A stretch of 64,000 nucleotides of DNA, from contig NZ_VFOF01000001.1 of assembly GCF_006715975.1 (NCBI RefSeq), forward strand, positions 1,064,001-1,128,000, read 5' to 3'. The first letter of the stretch is position 1. Every line of letters starts with the position of its first letter. The stretch comes from Zymomonas mobilis. Its GTDB lineage: Bacteria > Pseudomonadota > Alphaproteobacteria > Sphingomonadales > Sphingomonadaceae. Below, piece by piece: positions 17,618 to 25,853 of the stretch. Under the pieces are notes generated by a model that was given only the letters and a program-made list of their open reading frames with translations, did not search any database and was not told the origin of the DNA. A program made the position numbers and the translations under genes.

Positions 17618-18706
17618 ATGATAAAGATACATCGGTATAAAAAAATAGCGGCAGTTTTGCTGGGTGCGAGTGCTTTATTTTTCAATTTTGGCACTCAAAA
17701 TAGTCAACAAGCCATTGCTCATGAAATCCATTCAAAAATGCCTGTTAGGGTTGTGGTTCTGACCGCTTTTGAAATCGGTGAAGATCAGGGCGATAAAGCC
17801 GGTGAATTTCAGGCTTGGGCGAATATTTTACCTGAAAAAATAGCCTTTCCAGCCGCACCCAGAAATTTGCGTTATGATCCCAAAACCGGTGTATTAGCGA
17901 TCAATACCGGCATGGGCACAGGGCAGGCGGCAACTTCGGTCATGGCTTTGGGACATGATGACCGTTTTGATTTATCTCATGCCTATTGGTTGGTAGCTGC
18001 GATCGCGGGTGTTAATCCAAATGCCACTAGCATTGGGTCGGCGGCTTGGATCGGTAATGTGGTCGATAGCGATTTCGGCTATATGCTGGATTCAAGAGAG
18101 ATACCGTCCGATTGGCCAACCGGCTGGGTGCCGTGGGATAGAGAACGTCCTTACCAATCGCCCCGTCCTGACAATACTCATAATGTCTTTCTATTAAATA
18201 AAGGCTTGCAAAACTGGGCATATCAGCAGACCGCACAGATTAAATTAGCTGATAATCCTACCTTGCAGAAAATAAGATCAGGATATCCTGCTTACAAAGC
18301 GGCACTGCAACCACCTGAAATTGTCAAAGGCGATGAGGCAACAGGGCAGGTATTTTGGCATGGCGTTTTAGCCAACAGTCATATTGAAAAATGGGTATCC
18401 TATTGGACGGATGGCTCAGGACGCTTTGTTATGACGGGCATGGAAGATAGTGGTATTGCCAGAGCCATTTCTGTTTTAGCCAAAGAAGGGCGAGCTGATT
18501 CTAATCGGGTCATGATGCTGCGAACAGCGGCCAATTATACCATTCAGCCCGCAGGCGAAAATGCGGCAGCAAGCCTTGCCCATGAAGGCAGTGAGCTTTC
18601 TGGGATGCAGTCGGCTTTGGATGCCGCTTTTCTGGTCGGAAACAAGGTTGTTAGTGAGATATCGACTCATTGGAACCGTTATCGTGATCACATACCGGCA
18701 TCTTGA
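17618..18706 (+). CDS. Purine nucleoside permease (NUP) family protein, exported
   Basis: The body of the 362-residue protein matches the NUP family first named from Candida: VVVLTAFEIGEDQGDKAGEFQAW, NTGMGTGQAATSVMALG, WLVAAIAGVNPNATSIGSAAW and VMTGMEDSGIARAIS. There is a cleavable-looking signal peptide (KKIAAVLLGASALFFNFG) and no further membrane helices, so it is more likely a periplasmic nucleoside-binding or phosphorylase-like protein than a permease. Start at ATG 17618 behind GAGAGGG. It sits between purine permease and deaminase genes, which supports a role in purine acquisition. Confidence 0.85.
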   Translation: MIKIHRYKKIAAVLLGASALFFNFGTQNSQQAIAHEIHSKMPVRVVVLTAFEIGEDQGDKAGEFQAWANILPEKIAFPAAPRNLRYDPKTGVLAINTGMGTGQAATSVMALGHDDRFDLSHAYWLVAAIAGVNPNATSIGSAAWIGNVVDSDFGYMLDSREIPSDWPTGWVPWDRERPYQSPRPDNTHNVFLLNKGLQNWAYQQTAQIKLADNPTLQKIRSGYPAYKAALQPPEIVKGDEATGQVFWHGVLANSHIEKWVSYWTDGSGRFVMTGMEDSGIARAISVLAKEGRADSNRVMMLRTAANYTIQPAGENAAASLAHEGSELSGMQSALDAAFLVGNKVVSEISTHWNRYRDHIPAS

Positions 18707-18742
18707 GGGCTAAATATTTTTTATTAAATTTGAGTATGTTGA

Positions 18743-19756
18743 ATGAATAATCTTATAAAATTTATAGAAGGTTTACCCAAGGCAGAATTGCATCTGCATA
18801 TCGAGGGAAGCCTTGAACCGGAGCTGATGTTTGAATTGGCCAAGCGTAATAACATTACCTTGCCATTCAAAGACATTGAATCGGTTAAATCAGCTTACAA
18901 ATTCAACAACTTGCAAGAATTTCTTGATATTTATTATCAAGGCGCCAATGTTCTTAGAACAGAAGAAGATTTTTGTGATCTCGCGATGGCTTATTTTTAT
19001 CGGGCACATCGCGACAATGTTGTTCATACTGAAATCTTTTTCGATCCCCAGACCCATACAGATCGCGGCATTCCTTTTAATGTCGTGATGAATGGTTTGC
19101 TGGCCGGTATTGCCAAGGCTGAGTCCGAATTAGGGATGTCGGTTCAGCTGATTATGTGCTTTTTGCGCCATCTTGATGAAGAATCTGCTTTTGCGACTTT
19201 GCGGATGGCCGAGCCTTTCCTCGATAAAATTACTGGTGTCGGCTTGGATTCTTCCGAAGTGGGTAATCCACCTTCCAAATTCCGGCATGTTTTTGCGGAA
19301 GCCCGTAAAAAAGGTTTAAAACTGGTTGCCCATGCCGGTGAAGAGGGCGCTGCGTCTTATATCAAGGAAGCTTTGGATATTCTGGGTATTGACCGGATAG
19401 ACCATGGCAACCGGATTACCGAAGACCATTTACTTCTGACCAAAGCGGCTCGTTCCGCCATGGCGTTGACGATGTGTCCGCTTTCTAATCAGAAATTACA
19501 GGTAGTTCCTGACCTTCGAAATCATCCTTTACCCTACCTGTTGCGCCATGGTCTGCGGGTCACTATAAACTCGGACGATCCGGCCTATTTTGGCGGTTAT
19601 GTGAATGATAATTATAAAGCATTAGCCAAATATTGCGACCTCAAGGCCGATGATTTCATCGAGATTGCCAGAAACAGTTTTCTCGGGTCATTTCTTCCGG
19701 ATCAAACAGTGTCGGCTTATCTGGATGTTCTGGATAAATATGTCGATTCTTTTTAA
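18743..19756 (+). CDS. Adenine deaminase of the ADA-like (Aah1) type
   Basis: Zinc enzyme of the adenosine deaminase superfamily that converts adenine to hypoxanthine. Metal and catalytic residues: His17 and His19 (ELHLHIEGSLE), His197 and Glu200 (VAHAGEE), His221 (DHGNRI), Asp278 (INSDDPAYFGGY). The segments NNLQEFLDIYYQGANVLRTE, FFDPQTHTDRGIPF and LDSSEVGNPPSKF are characteristic of the adenine-specific branch (fungal Aah1 and Pseudomonas homologues), so I prefer adenine over adenosine as substrate. 337 residues. It completes the purine block and is transcribed 36 bases after the NUP gene. Confidence 0.85.
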   Translation: MNNLIKFIEGLPKAELHLHIEGSLEPELMFELAKRNNITLPFKDIESVKSAYKFNNLQEFLDIYYQGANVLRTEEDFCDLAMAYFYRAHRDNVVHTEIFFDPQTHTDRGIPFNVVMNGLLAGIAKAESELGMSVQLIMCFLRHLDEESAFATLRMAEPFLDKITGVGLDSSEVGNPPSKFRHVFAEARKKGLKLVAHAGEEGAASYIKEALDILGIDRIDHGNRITEDHLLLTKAARSAMALTMCPLSNQKLQVVPDLRNHPLPYLLRHGLRVTINSDDPAYFGGYVNDNYKALAKYCDLKADDFIEIARNSFLGSFLPDQTVSAYLDVLDKYVDSF

Positions 19757-19845
19757 GACAGCGCGCTTTTTAAGACTGCACAATCAATTTTATAAAGAAT
19801 AAAGGCCAGAAAGGCATAAGACCGGTTCATGATCAGGATTAAAAA

Positions 19846-21000
19846 ATGATAACCATCCTGCATGTCCTTTTGATCATCATAGGTAGTCTGGCGCTACTTA
19901 TGGCGCTAGCAGGTGTAGGTTATACCACTCTGGCCGCGATCGTTGTGCTGTGTTGGCAAAAGAAAGAGACCATTGCGAGAAAAGAATGGCCATCGGTTTC
20001 TTTGGTCAAACCTTTGCATGGCGATGAACCAGCCTTGGTCGAAAATCTTTCAAGCTTTCTGGAACAGGATTATCCGGCTGAATATGAGATGCTATGTGGC
20101 ATCCAACATCCGGATGATCCCGCCGGTAAGATGGTTCGGGAAATGGCTTCAAAAAGCAACCAGACGGCTGTCCGTTTGATTGTTGATACCAAAAGCCACG
20201 GCACTAATGCCAAAATATCGAATTTAATCAATATTACGGCGCATATCGGCCATGATATTTTGATTATCAGCGATAGTGATATGAGCGTGCCTGATTGTTA
20301 TATCCGTCAGGTTGTTCATGCTCTTGAAAAAGAGGATGTCGGGGCGGTTACCTGCCTTTATCATGGTCGAGGCGATAACGGTTTTTGGTCGCAGCTTTCG
20401 GCCTCAAATATTGATTATAATTTTTTGCCATCTGTTATGGTTGGTGTCGCCCTTCGGAAAGCAAATCCTTGTATGGGTTCAACGATTGCCATAAAGCGTG
20501 ACACGTTAGAAGCGATTGGCGGATTTAGCAGCCTCGCCAATATTCTTGCAGATGATTATGTTTTGGGTGCAAAAGTCAGGGCTTTAGGATTAAAGGTTGA
20601 AGTAATACCGGTTATTTTAACGCATAGCTGCACAGAAACGAGTTTTTTATCGCTTGTTCGGCATGAATTGCGTTGGTCAGCGACAATTAGGGATATTGAT
20701 CCGGTCGGCTTTTTTGGAAGTGCGGTCACTTATCCGGTGCCTTTGGCCTTTGTCGGGCTGATGCTGACAAATGAATGGCTAAGTTGGCCTGTTCTTTGCC
20801 TTGCTTTGGCTTCCCGTTGGTTATTGGGGTTGCGTATAAATAGGGTGACTGGAGTTTCACGTTGGGAAGCGTTATTACAGCTCCCTTTTCGTGATTTACT
20901 CTCTTTCGGAATATTTTTATCGACCTTCTTTATCTCTTCTGTTGATTGGCAGGGAATGGAACTTACGTTGCATTCTGACGGACGCATTTCGCGCAAATAG
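19846..21000 (+). CDS. hpnI: Hopanoid biosynthesis glycosyltransferase HpnI
   Basis: Ceramide-glucosyltransferase-like GT21 enzyme that adds N-acetylglucosamine to bacteriohopanetetrol. Membrane helices flank the catalytic domain (one at about 1-35, several after 295). Glycosyltransferase motifs: SLVKPLHGDEPALVENLSSFLEQDYP, the DxD-like ISDSDMSVP, GSTIAIKRDTLEAIGGF, ADDYVLG and the HELRWSATIRD equivalent of (Q/R)XXRW. It starts the hpnI-J-K set in the order known from hopanoid-producing alphaproteobacteria, with hpnJ 14 bases downstream. Confidence 0.95.
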   Translation: MITILHVLLIIIGSLALLMALAGVGYTTLAAIVVLCWQKKETIARKEWPSVSLVKPLHGDEPALVENLSSFLEQDYPAEYEMLCGIQHPDDPAGKMVREMASKSNQTAVRLIVDTKSHGTNAKISNLINITAHIGHDILIISDSDMSVPDCYIRQVVHALEKEDVGAVTCLYHGRGDNGFWSQLSASNIDYNFLPSVMVGVALRKANPCMGSTIAIKRDTLEAIGGFSSLANILADDYVLGAKVRALGLKVEVIPVILTHSCTETSFLSLVRHELRWSATIRDIDPVGFFGSAVTYPVPLAFVGLMLTNEWLSWPVLCLALASRWLLGLRINRVTGVSRWEALLQLPFRDLLSFGIFLSTFFISSVDWQGMELTLHSDGRISRK

Positions 21001-21014
21001 GAGTCCTTTTTATA

Positions 21015-22445
21015 ATGATGCGTACGCTTTTTCTGCAGGCACCGTCTTTTGACGGTTTTGATGGTGGGGCAGGTTCCCGCTATCAGGCTCGCCGTGAAAT
21101 CAAGAGCTTCTGGTATCCGACCTGGCTCGCACAGCCTGCAGCTCTTATTAAAGATTCAAAACTGATTGATGCTCCGCCGCATGGTACGAAGTTGCCGGAA
21201 GTTCTGGCGATCGCGCCCGATTATGATCTGGCGATTTTGCATACTTCGGTTCCAAGCTTTGCTTCCGATGTCAAAACGGCAGCAGCGCTGAAAAAAGTCA
21301 ATCCGTCGATGAAAATTGGTTTTATCGGTGCAAAGGTTGCAGTCGAAGCTGATAAAAGTCTGAAAGATGCCAAGGGCATTGTGGACTTTGTTGCTCGCAA
21401 TGAATTTGACTTTACGATCAAAGATGTTGCCGATGGCAAAGAATGGTCAGATATTCTCGGCTTGAGCTATATCGATGACAAAGGCGAAATCGTTCATAAT
21501 GCCGATCGTCCTTTGCTTCAGAATATGGACGAGCTGCCTTTTGTTACCCCGATTTACAAGCGCGATCTTGAAATCGAAAAATACTTTATTGGCTATTTGA
21601 AGCATCCTTACATCTCGATCTATACTGGTCGTGGCTGTAAATCACATTGCAGCTTCTGCCTGTGGCCGCAGACGGTCGGTGGGCATAAATATAGAACCCG
21701 CAGCGTCGAGCATGTGATTGAAGAAATCAAATACGCACTGAAGACCTTCCCTCAGGTAAAAGAATTCTTCTTTGATGATGATACCTTTACCGATGATCGT
21801 CCTCGTGCCGAAGCCATCGCCCGCGAATTGGGTAAATTAGGGGTTACATGGTCATGTAATGCCAAAGCCAATGTGCCTTATGATACCCTGAAAATCCTTA
21901 AGGATAACGGGCTTCGTTTGTTATTGGTCGGCTATGAATCCGGTAACCAGCAGATCCTGCATAACATCAAAAAAGGGATGCGGGTCGAAACGGCCGAGAA
22001 ATTTACCCGTGATTGTCATGATCTGGGTATTGCTATCCATGGCACTTTCATCCTTGGCTTGCCGGGCGAAACGCGCGAAACGATCGAACAGACCATCAAA
22101 TGGGCATGTGAAATCAATCCGCATACCATTCAGGTTTCTTTGGCCGCGCCTTATCCGGGAACCCTGCTTTATAAACAGGCCATCGAAAATGGCTGGCTTG
22201 ATCAGTCCCATGCTGAATTAGTAGATGACCATGGTGTCCAGATAGCACCTTTGAGCTATCCGCATTTAAGTCATGAAGAAATCTTCCGTTCAGTTGAGAC
22301 TTTCTATAAGCGCTTTTACTTCCGCCCCGGAAAAGTCTTCTCAATTGTTAACGAAATGGTTCGTGACTTTGATATGATGAAACGCCGGTTGCGTGAAGGT
22401 GTTGAATTCTTCCAATTCCTGCGGGAACGGAAAGAAGCCTGTTAA
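21015..22445 (+). CDS. hpnJ: Hopanoid biosynthesis radical SAM protein HpnJ
   Basis: Radical SAM enzyme with an N-terminal B12-binding-like Rossmann region, implicated in ring contraction of glucosaminyl bacteriohopanetetrol to the cyclitol ether. The 4Fe-4S motif is CKSHCSFC (Cys208, 212, 215). Downstream are the SAM-domain segments EFFFDDDTFTDDRPRAEAIARELG, TWSCNAKANV and GTFILGLPGETRETIEQ. 476 residues, full length. It lies between hpnI and hpnK with spacers of about 15 bases, so one transcript is likely. Confidence 0.95.
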   Translation: MMRTLFLQAPSFDGFDGGAGSRYQARREIKSFWYPTWLAQPAALIKDSKLIDAPPHGTKLPEVLAIAPDYDLAILHTSVPSFASDVKTAAALKKVNPSMKIGFIGAKVAVEADKSLKDAKGIVDFVARNEFDFTIKDVADGKEWSDILGLSYIDDKGEIVHNADRPLLQNMDELPFVTPIYKRDLEIEKYFIGYLKHPYISIYTGRGCKSHCSFCLWPQTVGGHKYRTRSVEHVIEEIKYALKTFPQVKEFFFDDDTFTDDRPRAEAIARELGKLGVTWSCNAKANVPYDTLKILKDNGLRLLLVGYESGNQQILHNIKKGMRVETAEKFTRDCHDLGIAIHGTFILGLPGETRETIEQTIKWACEINPHTIQVSLAAPYPGTLLYKQAIENGWLDQSHAELVDDHGVQIAPLSYPHLSHEEIFRSVETFYKRFYFRPGKVFSIVNEMVRDFDMMKRRLREGVEFFQFLRERKEAC

Positions 22446-22460
22446 AAACGGAGTAATGAA

Positions 22461-23306
22461 GTGAAAAAGCTGATCGTCACCGCTGATGATTTTGGGGCTG
22501 CTACCGTTGTTAATGAGGCAGTGGAAAAGGCGCATATCGATGGCGTGTTGACGGCGGCTAGTCTGATGGTGGGGGCTCCGGCTGTCCTTGATGCGGTCGA
22601 ACGGGCAAGACGATTGCCCAATTTGGGGGTTGGTCTCCATTTGGTTCTGGTCGAAGGCCGTCCGGTTCTGCCACCTGATGAAATACCTGATCTGGTTGAT
22701 CGTGATGGTATGTTCCGCCGCAATATGGTCAGAGCCGGAGTTGATATCTTTTTCCGCCCTGGTGTCCGGCGGCAATTGGTGCGTGAAATCAATGCCCAAT
22801 TCAGTGCGTTTGCGGCAACCGGTCTTAAGCTGGATCATGTGAATGCCCATAAGCATTTTCATCTTCATCCGACGATTTCCAGCCTTATTCTGGCTATTGG
22901 TCGCCGTTATGGCTTAAAAGCGATGCGGGCGCCGGTTGAACCGATTAATGTTCTGGCCGAAGTTGAACCTGTTTCCCGCCATTTGCCCGATTATGTCGCA
23001 ATGCCTTGGGCTTATGGTATTCGGAAGCGTTCAGTTCATGCTGGGCTTCTTGTCCCTGACCAGACTTTTGGTATCGCATGGACGGGACATATGAACCCCC
23101 ATAGAATGTTAGGCTTGATCGAGCATTTGCCAGAAGGGCTTAGCGAAATTTATGTTCATCCAGCCGTGAGCGATGAATATGAAGGCCACGCCAAGGGATA
23201 TGAATCCATTGAAGAATGGCATGCTTTGACGGATGAAGCCGTCAAAAAAGCTTTGAAAGAGCAGAAAATCGAGCTTGGTAATTTTTCGGATTTTCTCGGG
23301 AAATAA
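22461..23306 (+). CDS. hpnK: Hopanoid N-acetylglucosamine deacetylase HpnK (YdjC family)
   Basis: ChbG/YdjC-type deacetylase that removes acetate from the GlcNAc-hopanoid made by HpnI. Signatures: LIVTADDFGAATVVNEAVEKAH at the N-terminus with the metal-binding Asp pair, NLGVGLHLVLVEGRPVLP, LDHVNAHKHFHLHP with metal His residues, and IYVHPAVSDEYEGHAKGYESIEEWHAL near the end. Start is GTG at 22461 behind CGGAG. 281 residues. A strong terminator follows at 23345-23382. Confidence 0.94.
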   Translation: MKKLIVTADDFGAATVVNEAVEKAHIDGVLTAASLMVGAPAVLDAVERARRLPNLGVGLHLVLVEGRPVLPPDEIPDLVDRDGMFRRNMVRAGVDIFFRPGVRRQLVREINAQFSAFAATGLKLDHVNAHKHFHLHPTISSLILAIGRRYGLKAMRAPVEPINVLAEVEPVSRHLPDYVAMPWAYGIRKRSVHAGLLVPDQTFGIAWTGHMNPHRMLGLIEHLPEGLSEIYVHPAVSDEYEGHAKGYESIEEWHALTDEAVKKALKEQKIELGNFSDFLGK

Positions 23307-23344
23307 CAGCTTCAAGCATCATTGATAAAAATTCAAAATAAAGG

Positions 23345-23382
23345 GCAGGTCTTTTACAAAGGTTAAAAGGCCTGCTTTTTTG
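23345..23382 (+). terminator. Intrinsic terminator after hpnK
   Basis: The left arm GCAGGTCTTTT (23345-23355) pairs with AAAAGGCCTGC (23365-23375), with one T-G wobble and a 9-base loop, followed by six T. This is a strong factor-independent terminator, so hpnL probably needs its own promoter. Confidence 0.85.
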
Positions 23383-23452
23383 TCAATGAAACTTGCGATT
23401 TTGGCCTCTCTATGGAATAGAGCCTTCTTTATAATCTCGGGTTTGTCCCACA

Positions 23453-23480
23453 AGCCGCTTAAAATCTTAAGCGGCTCTTT
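23453..23480 (+). terminator. Second hairpin, just upstream of hpnL
   Basis: A perfect 10-bp stem, AGCCGCTTAA (23453-23462) and TTAAGCGGCT (23467-23476), with a 4-base loop and CTTTT after it. It ends 24 bases before the hpnL ATG. A TATAAT-like hexamer at 23430-23435 would start transcription just before this hairpin. It may be a second terminator, an attenuator, or a 5' stabilising structure. The sequence does not decide. Confidence 0.6.
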
Positions 23481-23500
23481 TAATAATAGTATGGCGACCA

Positions 23501-24490
23501 ATGACCGGTAAAAATAAAGATAAACCATGGAGCCGTATTGTAATTCTGGCAGCAAGTCTGATCGGTTTCGTTCTGGCTCTTTATTTTATGCGCCGGATCG
23601 GTTTTCATAATATCTTTGCCTCGGTGGCGAGTATCGGGGTGGAAGGCTTTCTTCTTTTCTGTTTCTTTTCGGTTATTGTGTTGCTTCTTTTGGGAGCCGC
23701 ATGGTTTTCGGTTACGCCCAATCAGCCTTTGAAAAAAATGCCTTTATTTGCATGGGGGCGGACAATCAGAGAAGCAGCTAGTGAAATTCTGCCTTTTTCA
23801 CAAATTGGTGGTATTATCCTAGGCGCGAGAACCCTGACTGGAGCAGGTCTGCCTTTCCAATTGGTCTATGCGTCGATGATTGTTGATATGACAGCAGAAA
23901 TGGCGTCGCAGCTTATTTTTACCCTGTTTGGGGTAGGAACGATTTCTCTTTACTATTTCGGTGGTGGAAAGGCGATGTCGATACAGCCTTTATCCTATGC
24001 TGGATTAGGGGTTATCGTCGCGATATTGCTCTTATTTATTCTTTTCCAGCGCCCTATTTTGAATGTTGCAGGCAGTTTGGCTGAAAAAATTGTCCCTGGT
24101 GCTGGTGATAACATTCGTGATGTCTCGAATAAAATGACCGAGATTTATCGTCAGCCGGTAAAACTTCTGGCTTCTTTTGTTTTTAATATGTTGGCTTGGG
24201 TTATTGGGGCTTCCAGTGCATGGGTCGCCTTAAAATTTATGGGCGTGCAGGTTTCTTTGACCGCCGTTTTGACGATCGAAAGCCTTATTTTTGCCCTTCG
24301 AAGTGCTGCCTTTATCGTGCCGGGAGCAATCGGCTTACAAGAGGGCGCTTATATTTTGATGGCACCACTTTTTGGTTTAACGGGGGCGGAAATGATCGCT
24401 TTATCCCTTCTGAAAAGAGCGCGTGATATTTCCATTGGTGTTCCGGCTTTGGTTCTTTGGCAAATCAATGAAAGCCGCCGATTACTTTAA
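23501..24490 (+). CDS. hpnL: Hopanoid-associated membrane protein HpnL
   Basis: A 329-residue integral membrane protein of the lysylphosphatidylglycerol-synthase transmembrane (UPF0104) type found in hopanoid clusters. Segments such as EILPFSQIGGIILGARTLTGAGLP, LRSAAFIVPGAIGLQEGAYILMAPLFGL and ALSLLKRARDISIGVPALVLWQ are characteristic of the HpnL branch. About seven to eight hydrophobic helices are evident. Biochemical role is not established. It is the last gene of the cluster but is separated from hpnK by two hairpins. Confidence 0.9.
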   Translation: MTGKNKDKPWSRIVILAASLIGFVLALYFMRRIGFHNIFASVASIGVEGFLLFCFFSVIVLLLLGAAWFSVTPNQPLKKMPLFAWGRTIREAASEILPFSQIGGIILGARTLTGAGLPFQLVYASMIVDMTAEMASQLIFTLFGVGTISLYYFGGGKAMSIQPLSYAGLGVIVAILLLFILFQRPILNVAGSLAEKIVPGAGDNIRDVSNKMTEIYRQPVKLLASFVFNMLAWVIGASSAWVALKFMGVQVSLTAVLTIESLIFALRSAAFIVPGAIGLQEGAYILMAPLFGLTGAEMIALSLLKRARDISIGVPALVLWQINESRRLL

Positions 24491-24545
24491 AATCCCTCTT
24501 GCCTGTTTCAAAAGAAATAGGTAAGGAAGTGGCCTCTGGCATAAA

Positions 24546-24619
24546 GCGGGCGTAGCATAGTGGTAATGCACTAGCCTTCCAAGCTAGCTAGGAGGGTTCG
24601 ATTCCCTTCGCCCGCTCCA
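24546..24619 (+). tRNA. tRNA-Gly (anticodon TCC)
   Basis: A complete cloverleaf: acceptor GCGGGCG pairs with CGCCCGC, D-stem GCAT/ATGC, anticodon stem CTAGC/GCTAG around the loop CTTCCAA, and T-stem GAGGG/CCCTT around TTCGATT. The discriminator T and CCA are encoded. It reads GGA codons and, by wobble, GGG. 74 bases including CCA. Confidence 0.97.
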
Positions 24620-24636
24620 GTTTTTTTATAGCAGAC

Positions 24637-24672
24637 GCAAAAAAGCCGCCCTGTCTTGCGACAGTGACGGCT
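24637..24672 (-). terminator. Terminator of the aldo/keto reductase gene
   Basis: Read on the minus strand, AGCCGTCACTGTC pairs imperfectly with GACAGGGCGGCT around a GCAA loop, and the 3' arm runs into six T. It lies 17 bases past the reductase stop and just downstream of tRNA-Gly on the other strand, so it may separate the two. Confidence 0.75.
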
Positions 24673-24688
24673 CCTTTTATATTCAGGC

Positions 24689-25711
24689 TTACTTATCGCG
24701 GGGCGGAGGTGCCATAAATTCTGCACCGACCGGATTGGGGATGTTTTTAGCCAGAATAGCATCGATCGTTTTCAGATCTTCGGCAGAAATCTGCCAACCG
24801 AAAACTTCATCAATACCATCAATCTGTTCCGGCTTGCGAGCGCCCCAAAGTGCCAAAGTAGGACCTTGTTCCAGCATCCAGCGAATAGCCAAAGCCAGCA
24901 CAGACTTGTTGTAATGTTCTTTGGCGAGCGTTTTTAATTCTTCCACCGCAGCCAGATAATGTTCAAAGCGCGGCTTCTGGAATTTCGGGTCTGTTTTCCG
25001 TAAATCATCACCGGAAAAAGCACGATCAGCCGTCATCTTACCAGAAAGCAAACCACGGCAGAGTGCGCCATAGCCCAAAACGACCAGATCGTTTTTCTTG
25101 GCATAGGGCAGGATGTCTTTGTCTATTTCGCGTTCGAACAAGTTATAGGGTGATTGCGAAACAGCCAGTTCGGCATATTTCTTGAACTCATCCATCTGTT
25201 GAGCGGAATAGTTGGAGACACCGATTGACCGGATTTTACCTTCTTTTCTAAGGTCTTCCAGTGTCGATGCGGTTTCTTCGATCGAAACCAACGGGTCTGG
25301 CCAATGTACCTGATAAAGGTCGATATAATCGGTGCCAAGGCGGCGCAAGGAATCTTCGATTTCTTTTTTGATGCGGCTGGCTGAACTGTTACGGCGCATC
25401 GACTGATCTGGCGTCAAAGTCCAATCAAGGCCGACTTTGGTCGCAATAATAAGTTTATCGCGCTGTCCCTTGATAGCTTTACCGACGATTTCTTCGGCAT
25501 GGCCACGGCCATAAGCAGGGGCGGTATCAATAATATTGATGCCGAGATCAATGGCGCGATGAATAGTCTTTACCGAGGCGTCATCATCCGTTCCGCCCCA
25601 CATCCAGCCACCAATAGCCCATGTGCCGAGCGCAACACGCGTAGCTGGTTTATCAATACCGTTGATGGATATCTGGTCAAAATGAGTTGGTTTTTGCGTA
25701 GAAGTGTTCAT
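24689..25711 (-). CDS. Aldo/keto reductase
   Basis: NADPH-type oxidoreductase of the AKR superfamily, a TIM barrel of 340 residues. The catalytic tetrad is visible as Asp62, Tyr67, Lys92 and His136 (NIIDTAPAYGRG, ATKVGLDW, YQVHWPDP). The cofactor-binding C-terminal part is ALRWMLEQGPTLALWGARKPEQI. I believe this corresponds to the Zymomonas reductase reported to act on xylose and furan or aromatic aldehydes. That identification is from memory and not shown by the sequence. Monocistronic on the minus strand. Confidence 0.9.
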   Translation of the reverse strand: MNTSTQKPTHFDQISINGIDKPATRVALGTWAIGGWMWGGTDDDASVKTIHRAIDLGINIIDTAPAYGRGHAEEIVGKAIKGQRDKLIIATKVGLDWTLTPDQSMRRNSSASRIKKEIEDSLRRLGTDYIDLYQVHWPDPLVSIEETASTLEDLRKEGKIRSIGVSNYSAQQMDEFKKYAELAVSQSPYNLFEREIDKDILPYAKKNDLVVLGYGALCRGLLSGKMTADRAFSGDDLRKTDPKFQKPRFEHYLAAVEELKTLAKEHYNKSVLALAIRWMLEQGPTLALWGARKPEQIDGIDEVFGWQISAEDLKTIDAILAKNIPNPVGAEFMAPPPRDK

Positions 25712-25853
25712 CAGAAACTCTCCACATTTCTTATAAAATGCCCATGTCTTTAAAGGGCAATCAGGCTTTACGTTATTTCGGGATAAAAATCAGATATCTC
25801 TGAATTTTTTTCAATCGGCCTGTTTATCCGTTTTCAAAAACAGATTTGTTGAA

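Noticed and set aside
22341-22868. 175-residue minus-strand frame spanning hpnJ and hpnK
   Set aside because: Antisense to two well-conserved genes, with no recognisable domain.
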